Assembly: GCA_026392355.1 (NCBI GenBank)
Contig: JAPLCF010000041.1
Location: 140,716-204,715 of the forward strand
Origin: Actinomycetota bacterium
GTDB taxonomy: Bacteria > Actinomycetota > Thermoleophilia > Gaiellales > F1-60-MAGs149
DNA: 64,000 bases
Reading direction: 5' to 3'
Under the pieces are notes generated by a model, which ran no database searches, was not told where the DNA came from, and saw only the letters and a list, made by a program, of their open reading frames with translations. Shown one piece after another: positions 29,243 through 38,662 of the stretch; within the stretch, counting starts at the first letter, position 1, and each line of letters opens with the position of its first letter. Made by a program: the position numbers and the translations under genes.

Positions 29243-30945
29243 GTGACACCCGATCGGCCAAAGGCGCAGGGACACGACGACAGCGCGGAACCCGAGCGCC
29301 TGTTCCGTCTTATGGCCGAGACGGCGTCGGACGTCGTCTATGCCGTCGGGCCCGATCGACTGGTCACGAGGGTGTCACCATCGGTCGAGCGCGCCCTCGG
29401 CTGGACGCCGGAGGAAATCGTGGGCACGGCGATGTCGGCGCTCGTGCATCCCGACGATCTCGCTTGGTCGACAGAGCGCCGCGATCGCCTCTACGCAGGC
29501 GATCCCGACGCCGAAGCCGGTGGTGGCTTCGTCTTGCGCATGAGCACACGCGAGGGCGACTATCGCTGGGTCAAGACTACGTTGACGACGCATCGTGATG
29601 CGGCGGGGAATGTCACCGGCTTCACGGGTGGCATGGCGGTGGTCGACGACCTGATCGAGGCCCGCGCGCAGGCGGCCGAGCAGGCAGAGCTGTTCCACTC
29701 GATGTCGGACTCACTCCTTGATCCTCACGTCCTTGTGCGCGCCGTCCGCGATGAGACGGAGCAATCGTCGACTTTGTCCACCTCATAGCCAATCGCAAGG
29801 CGAGTGTGGACTACGACCGCACGCCTGAGGAGATGCAGGACCTTCTGCTCTCCGTACTCGAGCCCAATGAAGCCGAGACAGGTATCACCGAGATGTTCAT
29901 CCGTGCGTGCGACTCGGGCGAGGCAATCTCCCTGACGGCGTATCACTACGTCAACCGGGTGACTGGCGAAGAGGCGTACTACGACGTGCAGCTGGTGCCC
30001 GTGTCGGGCGATCGCCTGAGCATCGTGTGGCGTGACGTGACAGAGGAGCGCCGTGTTGTGCAGCGCGTGGTCGAGTCTGAACAGCGCTTTCGCCTGCTCG
30101 CGGAGCACTCCAGCGATGTCGTGCAGCTGTCGCGCGACGGGCTGCTCGTGGGGGTCTCACCGTCGCTGACCAAGGTGCTGGGGTGGCAGCCGGAGGAGTG
30201 GCTCCATCGCGGTTTCGACGAGTTCGTGCATGCGGACGACCTCGCGGCAATGCATGCCTGCCAGGCGGCGGTGATGGCCGGCGAGACGAAGGTCCTCGAC
30301 CTGCGTGTGCGGCACCGCGATGGCAGCTATCACTGGGTGCAGGCCAGCGCCGGTCCGTTCTACGGCGAGGACGGCGATCGCGACGGTGTCGTCTCGTCGC
30401 TGCGCGTCGTCGATGAGCAGGTTGCCGCGCACCAGGCGCTCGAATTTCTCGCCACGTATGACGATCTGACCGGTGTTCTCAAGCGCGAGGCTGCGCTCCA
30501 GCGTCTCACCGAACTGGACAGCGGCGAGCGCGCAGGCGATAGCGCAGTCGCCCTCCTGTTCATCGATCTTGACGAATTCAAGGTCGTCAACGACACGTGG
30601 GGACACGTCGCGGGCGATGCGTTGCTGCGTGCCGTGGCTCAGCGCATCGAGTCTGTCGTGCGCGCGAATGACGTCGTGGCACGGCTCGGGGGCGATGAGT
30701 TTCTCGTGGTGCTCGATGGCGTCGAGGGGGAGTCTGCAGTGGCGGCAATCGCCGACAAGGTCCGCGCCGCCTGCAGCCAGCCGGTTGCGACCCCGACGGG
30801 CACCGTGGCGACGACGCTCAGCGTGGGCGTGGTCCTGCGCGAAGCCGGCGAGACCAGTGACGCACTCATCGCCCGTGCCGATCGCGCGATGTACGCCGCC
30901 AAGCGCGCCGGGCGCGACCAGACGGTCGTCGCACCCGGCGCCTGA
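29243..30945 (+). pseudogene. PAS-PAS-PAS-GGDEF diguanylate cyclase with frameshift
   Basis: The gene starts at a GTG preceded by GAGGAGG. The first frame encodes a PAS domain (about residues 15-130) and the beginning of a second sensory domain (SMSDSLLDPHVLVRAVRDET). Near 29757 the frame breaks; one G seems to be missing, because adding it continues as GAIVDFVHLIANRK in the downstream frame. That frame carries the rest of the second domain, a third PAS domain and a GGDEF domain with intact RLGGDEF and the inhibitory RxxD site five residues before it. The protein would make cyclic di-GMP. It may be functional if the indel is a sequencing error. Confidence 0.8.
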
Positions 30946-30974
30946 TGAGCGCACGGCCGTAGCACTGCGGATCG

Positions 30975-32996
30975 GTGGCGCGTACGATTGCGGTCGTGAG
31001 CAAGGCGAAGAAGATGGTCTACGGCGAGCAGCCGACGTGGGAGCCGGTGAAGCCGAAGTACACCGTTGCGCACGTCGTGTCGCACTGGATCATCTCGGCC
31101 ATCTCCCTGTACGTCGCTGCGTGGATGCTGCCCGGCATCCACCTCGACGGCCCGCAGGGGGCCTTCGTCATTGTCGCCTTCGTTGCCATCATGAACTCGC
31201 TGCTGGCACCCCTCGTTGCGGCGATCCGCCTGCCGTTTTCCGTCGCTCTTGGCTTCATCGTCAGCCTGCTGCTCAGCGCGGTACTGATCCAGGCGGCGGC
31301 AATCTTGTACCCCGAGTTTCTGCGTGTAGACAACTTCGGCTGGTCGTTTGCCACGGCGTTTCTGTCGGCGGGCGTCGGCGTCGTGATCGCCGTGATGGTG
31401 GGGGTCAACGACGACGATCTCTACACGCTGCGCATGTCGGAGCGGATTGCGCGCCGCCAAGGCGGGGCAGAGCGCACCGATGTGCCCGGGATTGTCCTGC
31501 TCGAGATCGATGGCCTTGCGCTGCCCGTTCTGCAGCGCGCGATCCGCGATGGCAACGTGCCCAACATGGCGCGCTGGCTCGCGGATGGTACGCACACGCT
31601 GACGGAGTGGGAGACCGATCTCTCGTCGCAGACCGGTGCCAGCCAGGCCGGCATTCTGCTCGGCTCCAACGACGACATGCCCGCGTTTCGCTGGGTGGAG
31701 AAGGAGACGGGGCGGCTGATGACGTCATCGGCGCCCGCCGATTGCGCGGAGATCGAGCGTCGGCACACGTCTGAGCGCGGGCTCCTGCGCGATGGCGGGG
31801 CAAGCCGCGGCAACCTTTTGTCGGGCGGTGCCGACCATTGCATCCTGACCGTTAGTCGCATGGACGCCGAGACGAAGGCCAATCCGGGCTACCGCACGTT
31901 CTTCGCCAGCGTTACCAACGCCACGCAGACGTTGATCCTGTTCCTCTGGGAGGTTGGCCTCGAGCTCGTGGCCGCTAGTCGGCAGCGCCGCCGCAAGGTC
32001 GTCCCGCGTGGCCATCGTGGCGGCATCTACCCATTGATGCGCGGTGCGCTGTGCGTGGTCGTGCGCGACCTGATCGTCTTCAGCGTCCTGCAAGACATGA
32101 TGAAGGGCCGCCCCATCATGTACGCCACGTTCTCGAGTTACGACGAGGTCGCACATCACTCGGGCCTCGAGCGCGCCGACACACTCGAGGCGCTGCGCAA
32201 GCTCGACGTCGCGTTCGGTCGCGTCGAGCGAGCTCGCCGATACGCGCCGCGCCCCTACGAGCTGATCGTGCTCTCCGACCACGGGCAGACGCAGGGGTCG
32301 ACGTTCAAGCAGCGCAACGGGTACGGACTCGACGATCTCGTCCAGCGCAATCTGGCTGCCGGCGATGTTGCGGACATGGCGAGCGGCGACGAGAACGCCA
32401 CGGCCGTCACCCGCGCTCTCGACGAGGCGGTCGGGCACGACACCAAGCGCAAGAAGAACGATGTCAGTGGCGAGGATGCCGTCGTGCTCGGCTCGGGCAA
32501 TCTTGGGCTGATCTACCTAATGCACGAAAAGCGTCGCCTGACGCGCGAGGAGATCGATGCGCAGCATCCCGACCTGATTCCTGCGCTCACGAGCCACCCG
32601 CACGTCGGCTGGGTGCTCGTGCACTCCCAGCAGGAGGGCGCCATCGTGCTTGGTGCGAACGGCAAGCACGTGCTCTCCACCGGCGTGGTCGAGGGGGAGG
32701 ATCCGCTGGCCGGGTTCTCTGCGAACGCGCCCAAGCACCTGCTGCGCACCGACGGCTTCTCGAACGTCGGCGACCTGATGGTGGGCAGCTTCTACGACGC
32801 CATGCTCGAGCAGGGCTGTGCCTTCGAGGAGCTGATCTCGTTCCACGGTGGGCTCGGCGGTCCGCAGACACGGCCGTTCATCCTGCATCCGGTCGAGCTG
32901 CCGGTACCCGACGGCATCGTTGGCGCCGCGCATGTCAACGAGGTCATTCGCGGCTGGCGCAGCCAGCTCCACGATACGCCCGTGGCGCAGCACTAG
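30975..32996 (+). CDS. Holin-4-like membrane domain fused to alkaline-phosphatase-superfamily domain
   Basis: The 673-aa product joins two modules. Residues about 25-140 hold four transmembrane helices of the mycobacterial four-TM phage-holin type (HWIISAISLYVAAWMLPGI). Residues 165-670 form a type I phosphodiesterase/nucleotide pyrophosphatase-like domain (IVLLEIDGLALPVLQRAI, YDEVAHHSG, VLSDHGQTQG). The nucleophile region reads SSQTGASQAG, with a Thr or Ser candidate. Metal ligands Asp, His and Asp-His are present. I infer a membrane enzyme acting on phosphate esters at the envelope. GTG at 30975 is used; a GTG at 30996 is possible. Confidence 0.75.
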   Translation: MARTIAVVSKAKKMVYGEQPTWEPVKPKYTVAHVVSHWIISAISLYVAAWMLPGIHLDGPQGAFVIVAFVAIMNSLLAPLVAAIRLPFSVALGFIVSLLLSAVLIQAAAILYPEFLRVDNFGWSFATAFLSAGVGVVIAVMVGVNDDDLYTLRMSERIARRQGGAERTDVPGIVLLEIDGLALPVLQRAIRDGNVPNMARWLADGTHTLTEWETDLSSQTGASQAGILLGSNDDMPAFRWVEKETGRLMTSSAPADCAEIERRHTSERGLLRDGGASRGNLLSGGADHCILTVSRMDAETKANPGYRTFFASVTNATQTLILFLWEVGLELVAASRQRRRKVVPRGHRGGIYPLMRGALCVVVRDLIVFSVLQDMMKGRPIMYATFSSYDEVAHHSGLERADTLEALRKLDVAFGRVERARRYAPRPYELIVLSDHGQTQGSTFKQRNGYGLDDLVQRNLAAGDVADMASGDENATAVTRALDEAVGHDTKRKKNDVSGEDAVVLGSGNLGLIYLMHEKRRLTREEIDAQHPDLIPALTSHPHVGWVLVHSQQEGAIVLGANGKHVLSTGVVEGEDPLAGFSANAPKHLLRTDGFSNVGDLMVGSFYDAMLEQGCAFEELISFHGGLGGPQTRPFILHPVELPVPDGIVGAAHVNEVIRGWRSQLHDTPVAQH

Positions 32997-33076
32997 AGCC
33001 CGTCGGTGTTGCGGCAGAGCCGCGTCGCGCGTACGGGAGCCCGCGGACGGTTGACCCCGGTCGCGTCGTAGGCTGG

Positions 33077-33844
33077 ATGGCAATGGATGTCGTCCGCCAC
33101 GCCAACCGCATCGCCCTCGTCACCGGCGCTGGGAGTGGCATTGGGCGCGCCACCGTGCTGCGGCTCGTCCAAGAGGGCGCAGCCGTGATCGGTTGCGACA
33201 TCAACTCTGATGGGCTTGACGGCACGCGGCGCGCACTGGATGAGCTCGGCATGAGTGCGGAGCTCGACATTGCGGACGTCACGCAACAGGGCGACGTGGA
33301 TCGACTGGTCGCCGCGGCCGGGCCACGCATCGACATCCTCGCCAACGTCGCGGGCATCATGGATCATTTCCTGCCGTTGGGTGAGGTTGACGACGAGACG
33401 TGGAATCACGTCCTCGATGTGAACCTGACCGGCGTGATGCGCCTATCTCGAGCGGTGCTCCCCGTGATGGAACGCAATGGCGGTGGTGCGATCGTGACCG
33501 TCGCGTCGAAGGCCTCGGTCGGGGGTGGCGTGGCGGGCGTGGCGTACGCGTCGTCAAAGCACGCCGTGATCGGTCTCGTACAGAGCATCGCGTACTACTA
33601 CGCCCCGCGGGGGATCCGCTCGAATGCCGTGCTCCCAGGGGGAGTTGAGACGGGCATCGGTGCGTCTGCCGCGCCCGCTGTGCCGTGGGCAATGGAGCGC
33701 GCACAGTTGGCCATGGCCACGATGCCGCCGGCCTTTGCGCAGCCCGATGCGATTGCGACCGTGATCTCCTGGTTGGCCAGCGACGAGGCTTCGAATGTCA
33801 ACGGCGCGCTGGTGAGCGCGGACGGCGGCTGGTCGGCGGCGTAG
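33077..33844 (+). CDS. SDR-family oxidoreductase
   Basis: A 255-aa short-chain dehydrogenase with the cofactor motif TGAGSGIG, NVAGI, and the catalytic YASSK. The residue CDIN after the second strand suggests NAD rather than NADP preference. The C-terminal SNVNGALVSADGGWSA is typical of classical SDRs. The substrate is unknown. A bipartite palindromic repeat begins immediately after its stop codon. Confidence 0.88.
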   Translation: MAMDVVRHANRIALVTGAGSGIGRATVLRLVQEGAAVIGCDINSDGLDGTRRALDELGMSAELDIADVTQQGDVDRLVAAAGPRIDILANVAGIMDHFLPLGEVDDETWNHVLDVNLTGVMRLSRAVLPVMERNGGGAIVTVASKASVGGGVAGVAYASSKHAVIGLVQSIAYYYAPRGIRSNAVLPGGVETGIGASAAPAVPWAMERAQLAMATMPPAFAQPDAIATVISWLASDEASNVNGALVSADGGWSAA

Positions 33845-33945
33845 ATGCTCCAAAGGGGTCAGACCCATTTGGAGCATGAGGGGCGCTGTCGGTCTGCCGT
33901 CACCGGCTGTGGATACTCCAAAAGGGTCTGACCCCTTTGGAGCAT
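33845..33945. repeat. Bipartite palindromic repeat, copy 1
   Basis: Two 33-bp near-palindromes lie at 33845-33877 and 33913-33945 with a 35-bp spacer. Each has arms ATGCTCCAAAGGGGTC and its complement around one central base; copy 2 of the pair is the reverse complement of copy 1. Arms of the second unit extend outward (TGTGGAT ... ATCCACA). The same arrangement, with the same 35-bp spacer, is found at 62508-62608. The layout resembles REP doublets. No transposase is encoded nearby. Confidence 0.85.
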
Positions 33946-33998
33946 CCACACCGGATCACCGCCCCGACGCCCAGCCGCAGTCGTCCCTCGCCGGAGCC

Positions 33999-34769
33999 CT
34001 ACGCGCCGGCCTCATAGGCCTGTGCTGCCGCCAGCATCGCGGCCGTCATGCCGAGCTTCGGCACCTCGGGCTTGTGGTACGTGGAGTGGCTCTGGCTCAG
34101 GCCGGTGCACAGCAGCATGTGGGCGATCGCGTAGCTCAGCGGGCCGGGATTGATCACGGGCACCGGCAGGTTTTCCGCCAGGAAGCCGTGCGCCTGATGC
34201 ATCGTGGTGGAGCCCAGGCAGATCACGTCGGCGCCATCTTCGATGCAGCGCTGCGCCTCGGCGAGCAGGAGCGGGAAGACGACCTCCTCCTTGCCGCCGA
34301 GCAGGTTCTTCAGATCGGGGCGCATGTTGATCGAGCGGATCGAGGCGCACTGGCCGTCGATGCCGATCTCGTGGATGCCCTTGCGGTAGAGGGGGATCCA
34401 GCCATCCCACTGCGTCAGCACGGAGAAGCGGTTACCGAGCATCAGCGCCGTCAGGTAGGACGCGCGGCCCGGCCCGATTACGGGGATGTCGAGTGCCGAA
34501 CGCAGGGCAGCGACGCCGGAGTCGCTCATCGTGTCGCTGCAGACCGCGTCGTAGCCGCGCTCCTGCGCCGTCATACCCACCTCGAACAGTGCGAGCTCGG
34601 CGAGCATCGTGTCGTGCGGACTGTCGAGCAGCGCAGCGCCGGCCTTGACCGGCTCGAAGTCGAACTGAATATCGGGACCGAGGTCGATCTCGGCGGCCTG
34701 CAGTCGACGGTTAGCGACGCCCTCGTCGTCGAGGGGGAACGGCACGATGACGAGCACACGCTTGGGCAT
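33999..34769 (-). CDS. Asp/Glu/hydantoin racemase-family protein
   Basis: The 256-aa protein has the two-cysteine layout of the Asp/Glu racemase superfamily: CSDTMSDSG in the first half and ICLGSTTM in the second. FALV-like beta strands (VLVIVPFPL) and INPGPLSYAIAHMLL also fit hydantoin racemases. It could racemise an amino-acid derivative or act as a decarboxylase or isomerase of this fold. Downstream genes (minus strand continues leftward) are absent; upstream lie a 3-hydroxyisobutyrate dehydrogenase-like gene and DUF1185, probably one catabolic cluster. Confidence 0.78.
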   Translation of the reverse strand: MPKRVLVIVPFPLDDEGVANRRLQAAEIDLGPDIQFDFEPVKAGAALLDSPHDTMLAELALFEVGMTAQERGYDAVCSDTMSDSGVAALRSALDIPVIGPGRASYLTALMLGNRFSVLTQWDGWIPLYRKGIHEIGIDGQCASIRSINMRPDLKNLLGGKEEVVFPLLLAEAQRCIEDGADVICLGSTTMHQAHGFLAENLPVPVINPGPLSYAIAHMLLCTGLSQSHSTYHKPEVPKLGMTAAMLAAAQAYEAGA

Positions 34770-34802
34770 GGAACCTCCTAGTGGTGCATGGATCCTACGG
34801 TG

Positions 34803-35672
34803 TTACGACGCGGATGACTCGCCGCGCTGGCGCTGCATCAGGCTGCACCAATCCCACGCGGCGCCACCCATGTCGTCGACCTCGTCCAGCAGGTCGGCCA
34901 CGAGCGCAGTGACGGGGAGTTCCTCGCCGACGCGATCGGCCTCGTCGAGCACGAGCGAGAGGTCCTTGCGCATCAGCGTGGTGGAGAAGCCGTAGTCGAA
35001 ATTGCCGTCGATCATCAGCTCGGCGCGGTTCTCCATCATCCACGAGGTCGACGAGCCCGTCAGCATCACCTCGAGCACCTTGCGCGGATCGAGTCCGGCG
35101 TGCTCGGCGAACACCAGGCCCTCGGCGAGGGCCTGGCCCGTGCCGACGACACAGATCTGATTGGCCATCTTCGTCAGTTGGCCGGCACCGGGGCCGCCGA
35201 TCAGATTGGCGCGCGCGGCATAGGCGGCCACGACCTGGGCGGCGGTCTCCCACGCCGTCGTGTCACCACCAGCCATCACCGCCAGCTTGCCGTTCTCGGC
35301 ACCGACGGTTCCGCCCGAGACCGGGGCGTCGATGAAGGAACGTCCTGTCGCAGCTGCTTCGGCAGCGAGTTCGCGGGCGATCTCGGCCGAGGTGGTGGAG
35401 TGGTCGATCCAGATTGCGCCGTCGGCAAGCGAGCCCTGCGTGGCGTCCCAGATCGCGCGCAGTTGGGGATCCGCGGGAACGGACGAGCAGACGACGCTGC
35501 AGTCGCGCACGGCCTCTTCGATGGAGCTGGCTGCGGTGCCGGTGAACTCCGCGGCCCAGCGCGCACCGGCGCCGGGATCGATATCGAAGACCGACAGCTC
35601 GTGGCCGGCGGTCGCCAGGTGGCCGGCGAGGTGCCAGCCCATGCGGCCGAGGCCGATGAACGCGATCCTCAT
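34803..35672 (-). CDS. 3-hydroxyisobutyrate dehydrogenase-family NAD(P) oxidoreductase
   Basis: The 289-aa beta-hydroxyacid dehydrogenase has the Rossmann motif IAFIGLGRMGWHLA at the N-terminus. The substrate motif DAPVSGGTVGAENG is at about residue 118. The catalytic-lysine segment GAGQLTKMANQ is at about 168. Such enzymes oxidise 3-hydroxyisobutyrate, tartronate or related acids. The start overlaps the stop of the DUF1185 gene (ATGA), so the two are coupled. Exact substrate is unknown. Confidence 0.87.
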   Translation of the reverse strand: MRIAFIGLGRMGWHLAGHLATAGHELSVFDIDPGAGARWAAEFTGTAASSIEEAVRDCSVVCSSVPADPQLRAIWDATQGSLADGAIWIDHSTTSAEIARELAAEAAATGRSFIDAPVSGGTVGAENGKLAVMAGGDTTAWETAAQVVAAYAARANLIGGPGAGQLTKMANQICVVGTGQALAEGLVFAEHAGLDPRKVLEVMLTGSSTSWMMENRAELMIDGNFDYGFSTTLMRKDLSLVLDEADRVGEELPVTALVADLLDEVDDMGGAAWDWCSLMQRQRGESSAS

Positions 35673-36256
35673 GCCGGTACGCCCGGCTTGCCGCGATCCT
35701 CGAGCGAGAAGCCCGACGCCAGACGGGCGTGCACGCGGCCCGTCGTGGCCATCGCGAGAATCAGCACCATCTCGTTCTCGCGCGGACCGTCTGGCACGCC
35801 GACTTCGATCGCGTCGTAATGGCTGCCCACGTACGACCAATCGATGTGCGTGAGCGGAATATCGATGCGCGAGCCGACGGGGCCGACCTTCTTCGTCGAC
35901 GGGACGATGGAGGTGCCGCCGCCAATTGCGGCACGCATGCCACCGCCGCCGGGGATGTGCCACATGGCGCCATGCTCGATTTCGCCGTTGCTCCCGACGA
36001 TCGCGCCCTTGCCGTAGCCCTCGATCGCGCTCTTGTCGCCGCCCAGATGATCGATCAGAATCGCACCGAGCTTCTCGCCGAGTGCCTTCAGCTCGTCCAT
36101 CGCCGGGCTCAGGTCCTCGACGTACTGGTTGACGTAGGGGTTCGTGACCACGGCCATCACGGCGCCCTTGCAGGCCGGCTGCGCCGGCGCGGGACCGAAG
36201 TCGTGGTGGATCTCCTCGGTGTACGTGGCGATCTTGCGGATCTCGAACAGGCTCAC
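35669..36256 (-). CDS. DUF1185 (AA_synth) family protein
   Basis: The 195-aa product resembles proteins annotated as amino acid synthesis family: IRKIATYTEEIHHDFG, AVMAVVTNPYVN, HGAMWHIPGGGGMRAA and YDAIEVGVPDGPRENEMVL. Their biochemical function is not established. The GTG at 36256 is the only start that keeps this conserved N-terminus and leaves a promoter gap before the divergent MMPL gene. It leads a three-gene minus-strand cluster with the dehydrogenase and racemase. Confidence 0.8.
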   Translation of the reverse strand: MSLFEIRKIATYTEEIHHDFGPAPAQPACKGAVMAVVTNPYVNQYVEDLSPAMDELKALGEKLGAILIDHLGGDKSAIEGYGKGAIVGSNGEIEHGAMWHIPGGGGMRAAIGGGTSIVPSTKKVGPVGSRIDIPLTHIDWSYVGSHYDAIEVGVPDGPRENEMVLILAMATTGRVHARLASGFSLEDRGKPGVPA

Positions 36257-36343
36257 GGTGCTCCTCCCAGGCGTGACGTGGGAAAGCATAGGCGCGGGGA
36301 CCTTCCGGATGACCGCGCTTGGCGCACCGATAGACTCTCTCGC

Positions 36344-38476
36344 ATGGTCGGACGCCTCGGAACTCTGTGTGCACGGCATCGCTGGGCGACGGTGATTCTC
36401 TGGATCGTGCTGCTTGCCGGTGTCGCGAGTGCCGCGACGCTCGCCGGCGGCCACGCCAACGCGGACCTGACGGTGCCCGGAACGGGTGCGCAAGCCGGTG
36501 CAGATCTGGCCAGCAAGGCCTTCCCGACGGGTAACGGGCTGGCCGGCCAAGTGGTCGTGACGGGCGCGCCTGGGGCGGTCGACGACGACGCGAACAAGAA
36601 GGTCATCGAAGCGGCGATCAAGGACCTCCGCACGCTGCCACACATGTCGGCGGTCCAGGATCCCTACGGCGCTGGGGGTGAGATCTCGGCCGACAAGTCG
36701 ACGGCCGTGATCGGCCTCACCTACAACCTCGGTGTCAACGACGTCACCCCGGCCACGTGGCATCACCTGCAGGATGCGATGTCGCCGGTGGCTGGCACGA
36801 AGGGCCTGATCGTTGCCTACGCCGGCACGCCTGCTGCACAGGAGGAGAATCCCGGCCAGGACATCTCCGAGGGGCTGGGCATCCTCGCGGCGATCATCAT
36901 CCTGCTCGTCACGTTCGGAACCATCCTCGCGATGGTGTCGCCGTTGATCAGTGCGCTGGTTGGTCTCGCACTTGGGTTGCTGACGATCCAGCTGGCCTCC
37001 GCCGCACTCTCCGTCTCGTCGATTGCACCGATCCTCGCCACGATGATTGGCCTCGGCGTCGGCATCGACTACGCCGTCTTCATCGTCAACCGCCATCGCG
37101 AGGAGCTGCAGTCCGGCAAGTCGGTCGACGAGTCGATCGGGATCTCCCTCGGGAATGCCGGGCGCGCTGTGTTGGTGGCAGGCCTGACCGTGTCGATCGC
37201 GCTCCTTGGGCTCGTTGCCGCAGGCATCCCGACGGTGACGATGCTCGGTGTCACGTCGGCTGTCGCCGTGCTAACCGCCATCCTGTCGGCACTGACGCTC
37301 CTGCCTGCCATCCTCGCGATCGTCGGCCAGCGCGTGATCCGCAAGAAGGATCGCAATGCCGTTCGGCGCGACGCCGTGGTCGGCCCCGACGAGATCGCGG
37401 GTGGCATATGGGGTCGCTGGGCGCGCATCGTCGGCCATCACCCGATCCCGTTTCTGATTCTCGCGATCGCCATCCTGGCGGTGCTGACGGTTCCCCTGCT
37501 GTCGATGAAGCTCGGTCAGGTGGATGCGGGCTCTGATCCGGTCGGGTCGCCAACGCGCGTGGCCTACGACACACTGGCCGACAAGTTTGGGCCCGGGCTC
37601 AATGGCCCGATCGAAGTCGTGCTGAGCCCGTACGCCGACGAGGGTGGGGCGAAGAAGGTCGCCGACGCGATCGCGAAGGATCCCGGTGTCGCCTCGGTCA
37701 CGCCGCCGATGATCAACGCGCAGCAGAAGGTCACGCTGATCACGCTGATCCCGACGACTGCACCAACAGACGACGCCACCCAGACGCTGGTCTCGCGCCT
37801 TCCCGCACAGGTAGAGAAGGTCGTCGGACCGGACGTGAACGTCTACGCGACGGGCGTCACAGCCGGGCTGCTTGATCTGTCCAATCGCATCGCGGAGCGT
37901 CTGCCGTTCTTCATCGGCGCCGTCATCCTGCTGTCCTTCATTCTGCTGCTGATCGAGTTCCGTTCGATCTTCGTTCCGCTCAAGGCCGCCGTGATGAACG
38001 TCCTCTCGATCGGAGCAGCCTACGGCGCAATCGTCGCCATCTTCGAGTGGGGGTGGGGCGCCCGCTACATCGGCGTGCCCGAGACGGTCCAGATCGAGGC
38101 CTACGTACCGATGATGATGTTCGCGATCCTCTTCGGCCTCTCGATGGACTACGAGGTCTTCCTGATCAGCCGCATCCGGGAAGAGCATCTGCGCGGTGCC
38201 AAGACGCTCGAGAGCGTCGAGATCGGTCTCTCCTACACGGCGCGTGTGATCACCGCTGCCGCACTGGTGATGATCACCGTCTTCCTGTCGTTCGTCCTGA
38301 TGGACGACGTCGTCGTGAAGATGTTCGGCATTGGACTCGCCACCGCCGTGCTCGTCGATGCGACGATTGTGCGCCTGATGCTCGTGCCCAGCACAATGGT
38401 GCTGCTCGGCGAGGCGAACTGGTGGCTACCCGGGTGGCTGGATCGGCTCCTGCCCGGCGAGAAGCGTCCGGTCTGA
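36344..38476 (+). CDS. MMPL/RND-family transporter
   Basis: The 710-aa protein has the actinobacterial MMPL plan: one N-terminal helix, a large extracytoplasmic loop, a block of five or six helices, a second loop, and a final block. Characteristic motifs are GLGVGIDYAVFIVNRHREE and FGLSMDYEVFLISRIREEH, with the proton-relay Asp-Tyr pairs in both halves. The family exports lipids or other hydrophobic compounds. It is divergent from DUF1185 across an 87-bp gap. A long stem-loop begins on the base after its stop codon. Confidence 0.9.
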   Translation: MVGRLGTLCARHRWATVILWIVLLAGVASAATLAGGHANADLTVPGTGAQAGADLASKAFPTGNGLAGQVVVTGAPGAVDDDANKKVIEAAIKDLRTLPHMSAVQDPYGAGGEISADKSTAVIGLTYNLGVNDVTPATWHHLQDAMSPVAGTKGLIVAYAGTPAAQEENPGQDISEGLGILAAIIILLVTFGTILAMVSPLISALVGLALGLLTIQLASAALSVSSIAPILATMIGLGVGIDYAVFIVNRHREELQSGKSVDESIGISLGNAGRAVLVAGLTVSIALLGLVAAGIPTVTMLGVTSAVAVLTAILSALTLLPAILAIVGQRVIRKKDRNAVRRDAVVGPDEIAGGIWGRWARIVGHHPIPFLILAIAILAVLTVPLLSMKLGQVDAGSDPVGSPTRVAYDTLADKFGPGLNGPIEVVLSPYADEGGAKKVADAIAKDPGVASVTPPMINAQQKVTLITLIPTTAPTDDATQTLVSRLPAQVEKVVGPDVNVYATGVTAGLLDLSNRIAERLPFFIGAVILLSFILLLIEFRSIFVPLKAAVMNVLSIGAAYGAIVAIFEWGWGARYIGVPETVQIEAYVPMMMFAILFGLSMDYEVFLISRIREEHLRGAKTLESVEIGLSYTARVITAAALVMITVFLSFVLMDDVVVKMFGIGLATAVLVDATIVRLMLVPSTMVLLGEANWWLPGWLDRLLPGEKRPV

Positions 38477-38540
38477 CGACGGGAACACCTCGAGGTGGCT
38501 CGGTCCGAAAGGGCCGAGCCACCTCGAGGTGATCCCGTCG
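38477..38540. repeat. 30-bp stem-loop after the MMPL gene
   Basis: A 64-nt hairpin starts right after the MMPL stop. The core stem is CACCTCGAGGTGGCTCGG paired with CCGAGCCACCTCGAGGTG around a GAAA tetraloop region; outer arms CGACGGGA and TCCCGTCG extend it. No T-run follows, so it may act as an mRNA 3' stabiliser or be a REP-like repeat. It shares GAGGTGGCTCGGTC with the next two hairpins. Confidence 0.85.
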
Positions 38541-38598
38541 CCTTGGTTGATCAGCCTCGTGAGCAGTGGCAGCTGGTATTCACGACGTTGGAACCAGG

Positions 38599-38662
38599 CG
38601 ACGTGATGGCTTTGAGGTGAATCGGTCTTTACAGACCGAGCCACCTCAAGGCCTTCGCGTCG
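38599..38662. repeat. Second hairpin of the 38.5 kb array
   Basis: Arms TTGAGGTG/CACCTCAA and TCGGTCT/AGACCGA form a stem with a TTAC loop. An internal mismatch (AA against GC) interrupts it, and outer pairs CGACG/CGTCG with GGC/GCC extend it after a 4-nt internal loop. It also spans 64 nt. The right arm GACCGAGCCACCTC repeats sequence of the first hairpin. Confidence 0.7.

Noticed and set aside
30975-31450. Possible prophage remnant (holin-type domain)
   Set aside because: No other phage genes; the domain is fused to a bacterial enzyme and the family occurs widely outside phages.
33845-33945. CRISPR repeats
   Set aside because: Only two palindromic units in opposite orientation, no array and no cas genes.
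38477-38540. Classic intrinsic terminator for the MMPL gene
   Set aside because: There is no T-run after the stem; recorded as a repeat/hairpin instead.
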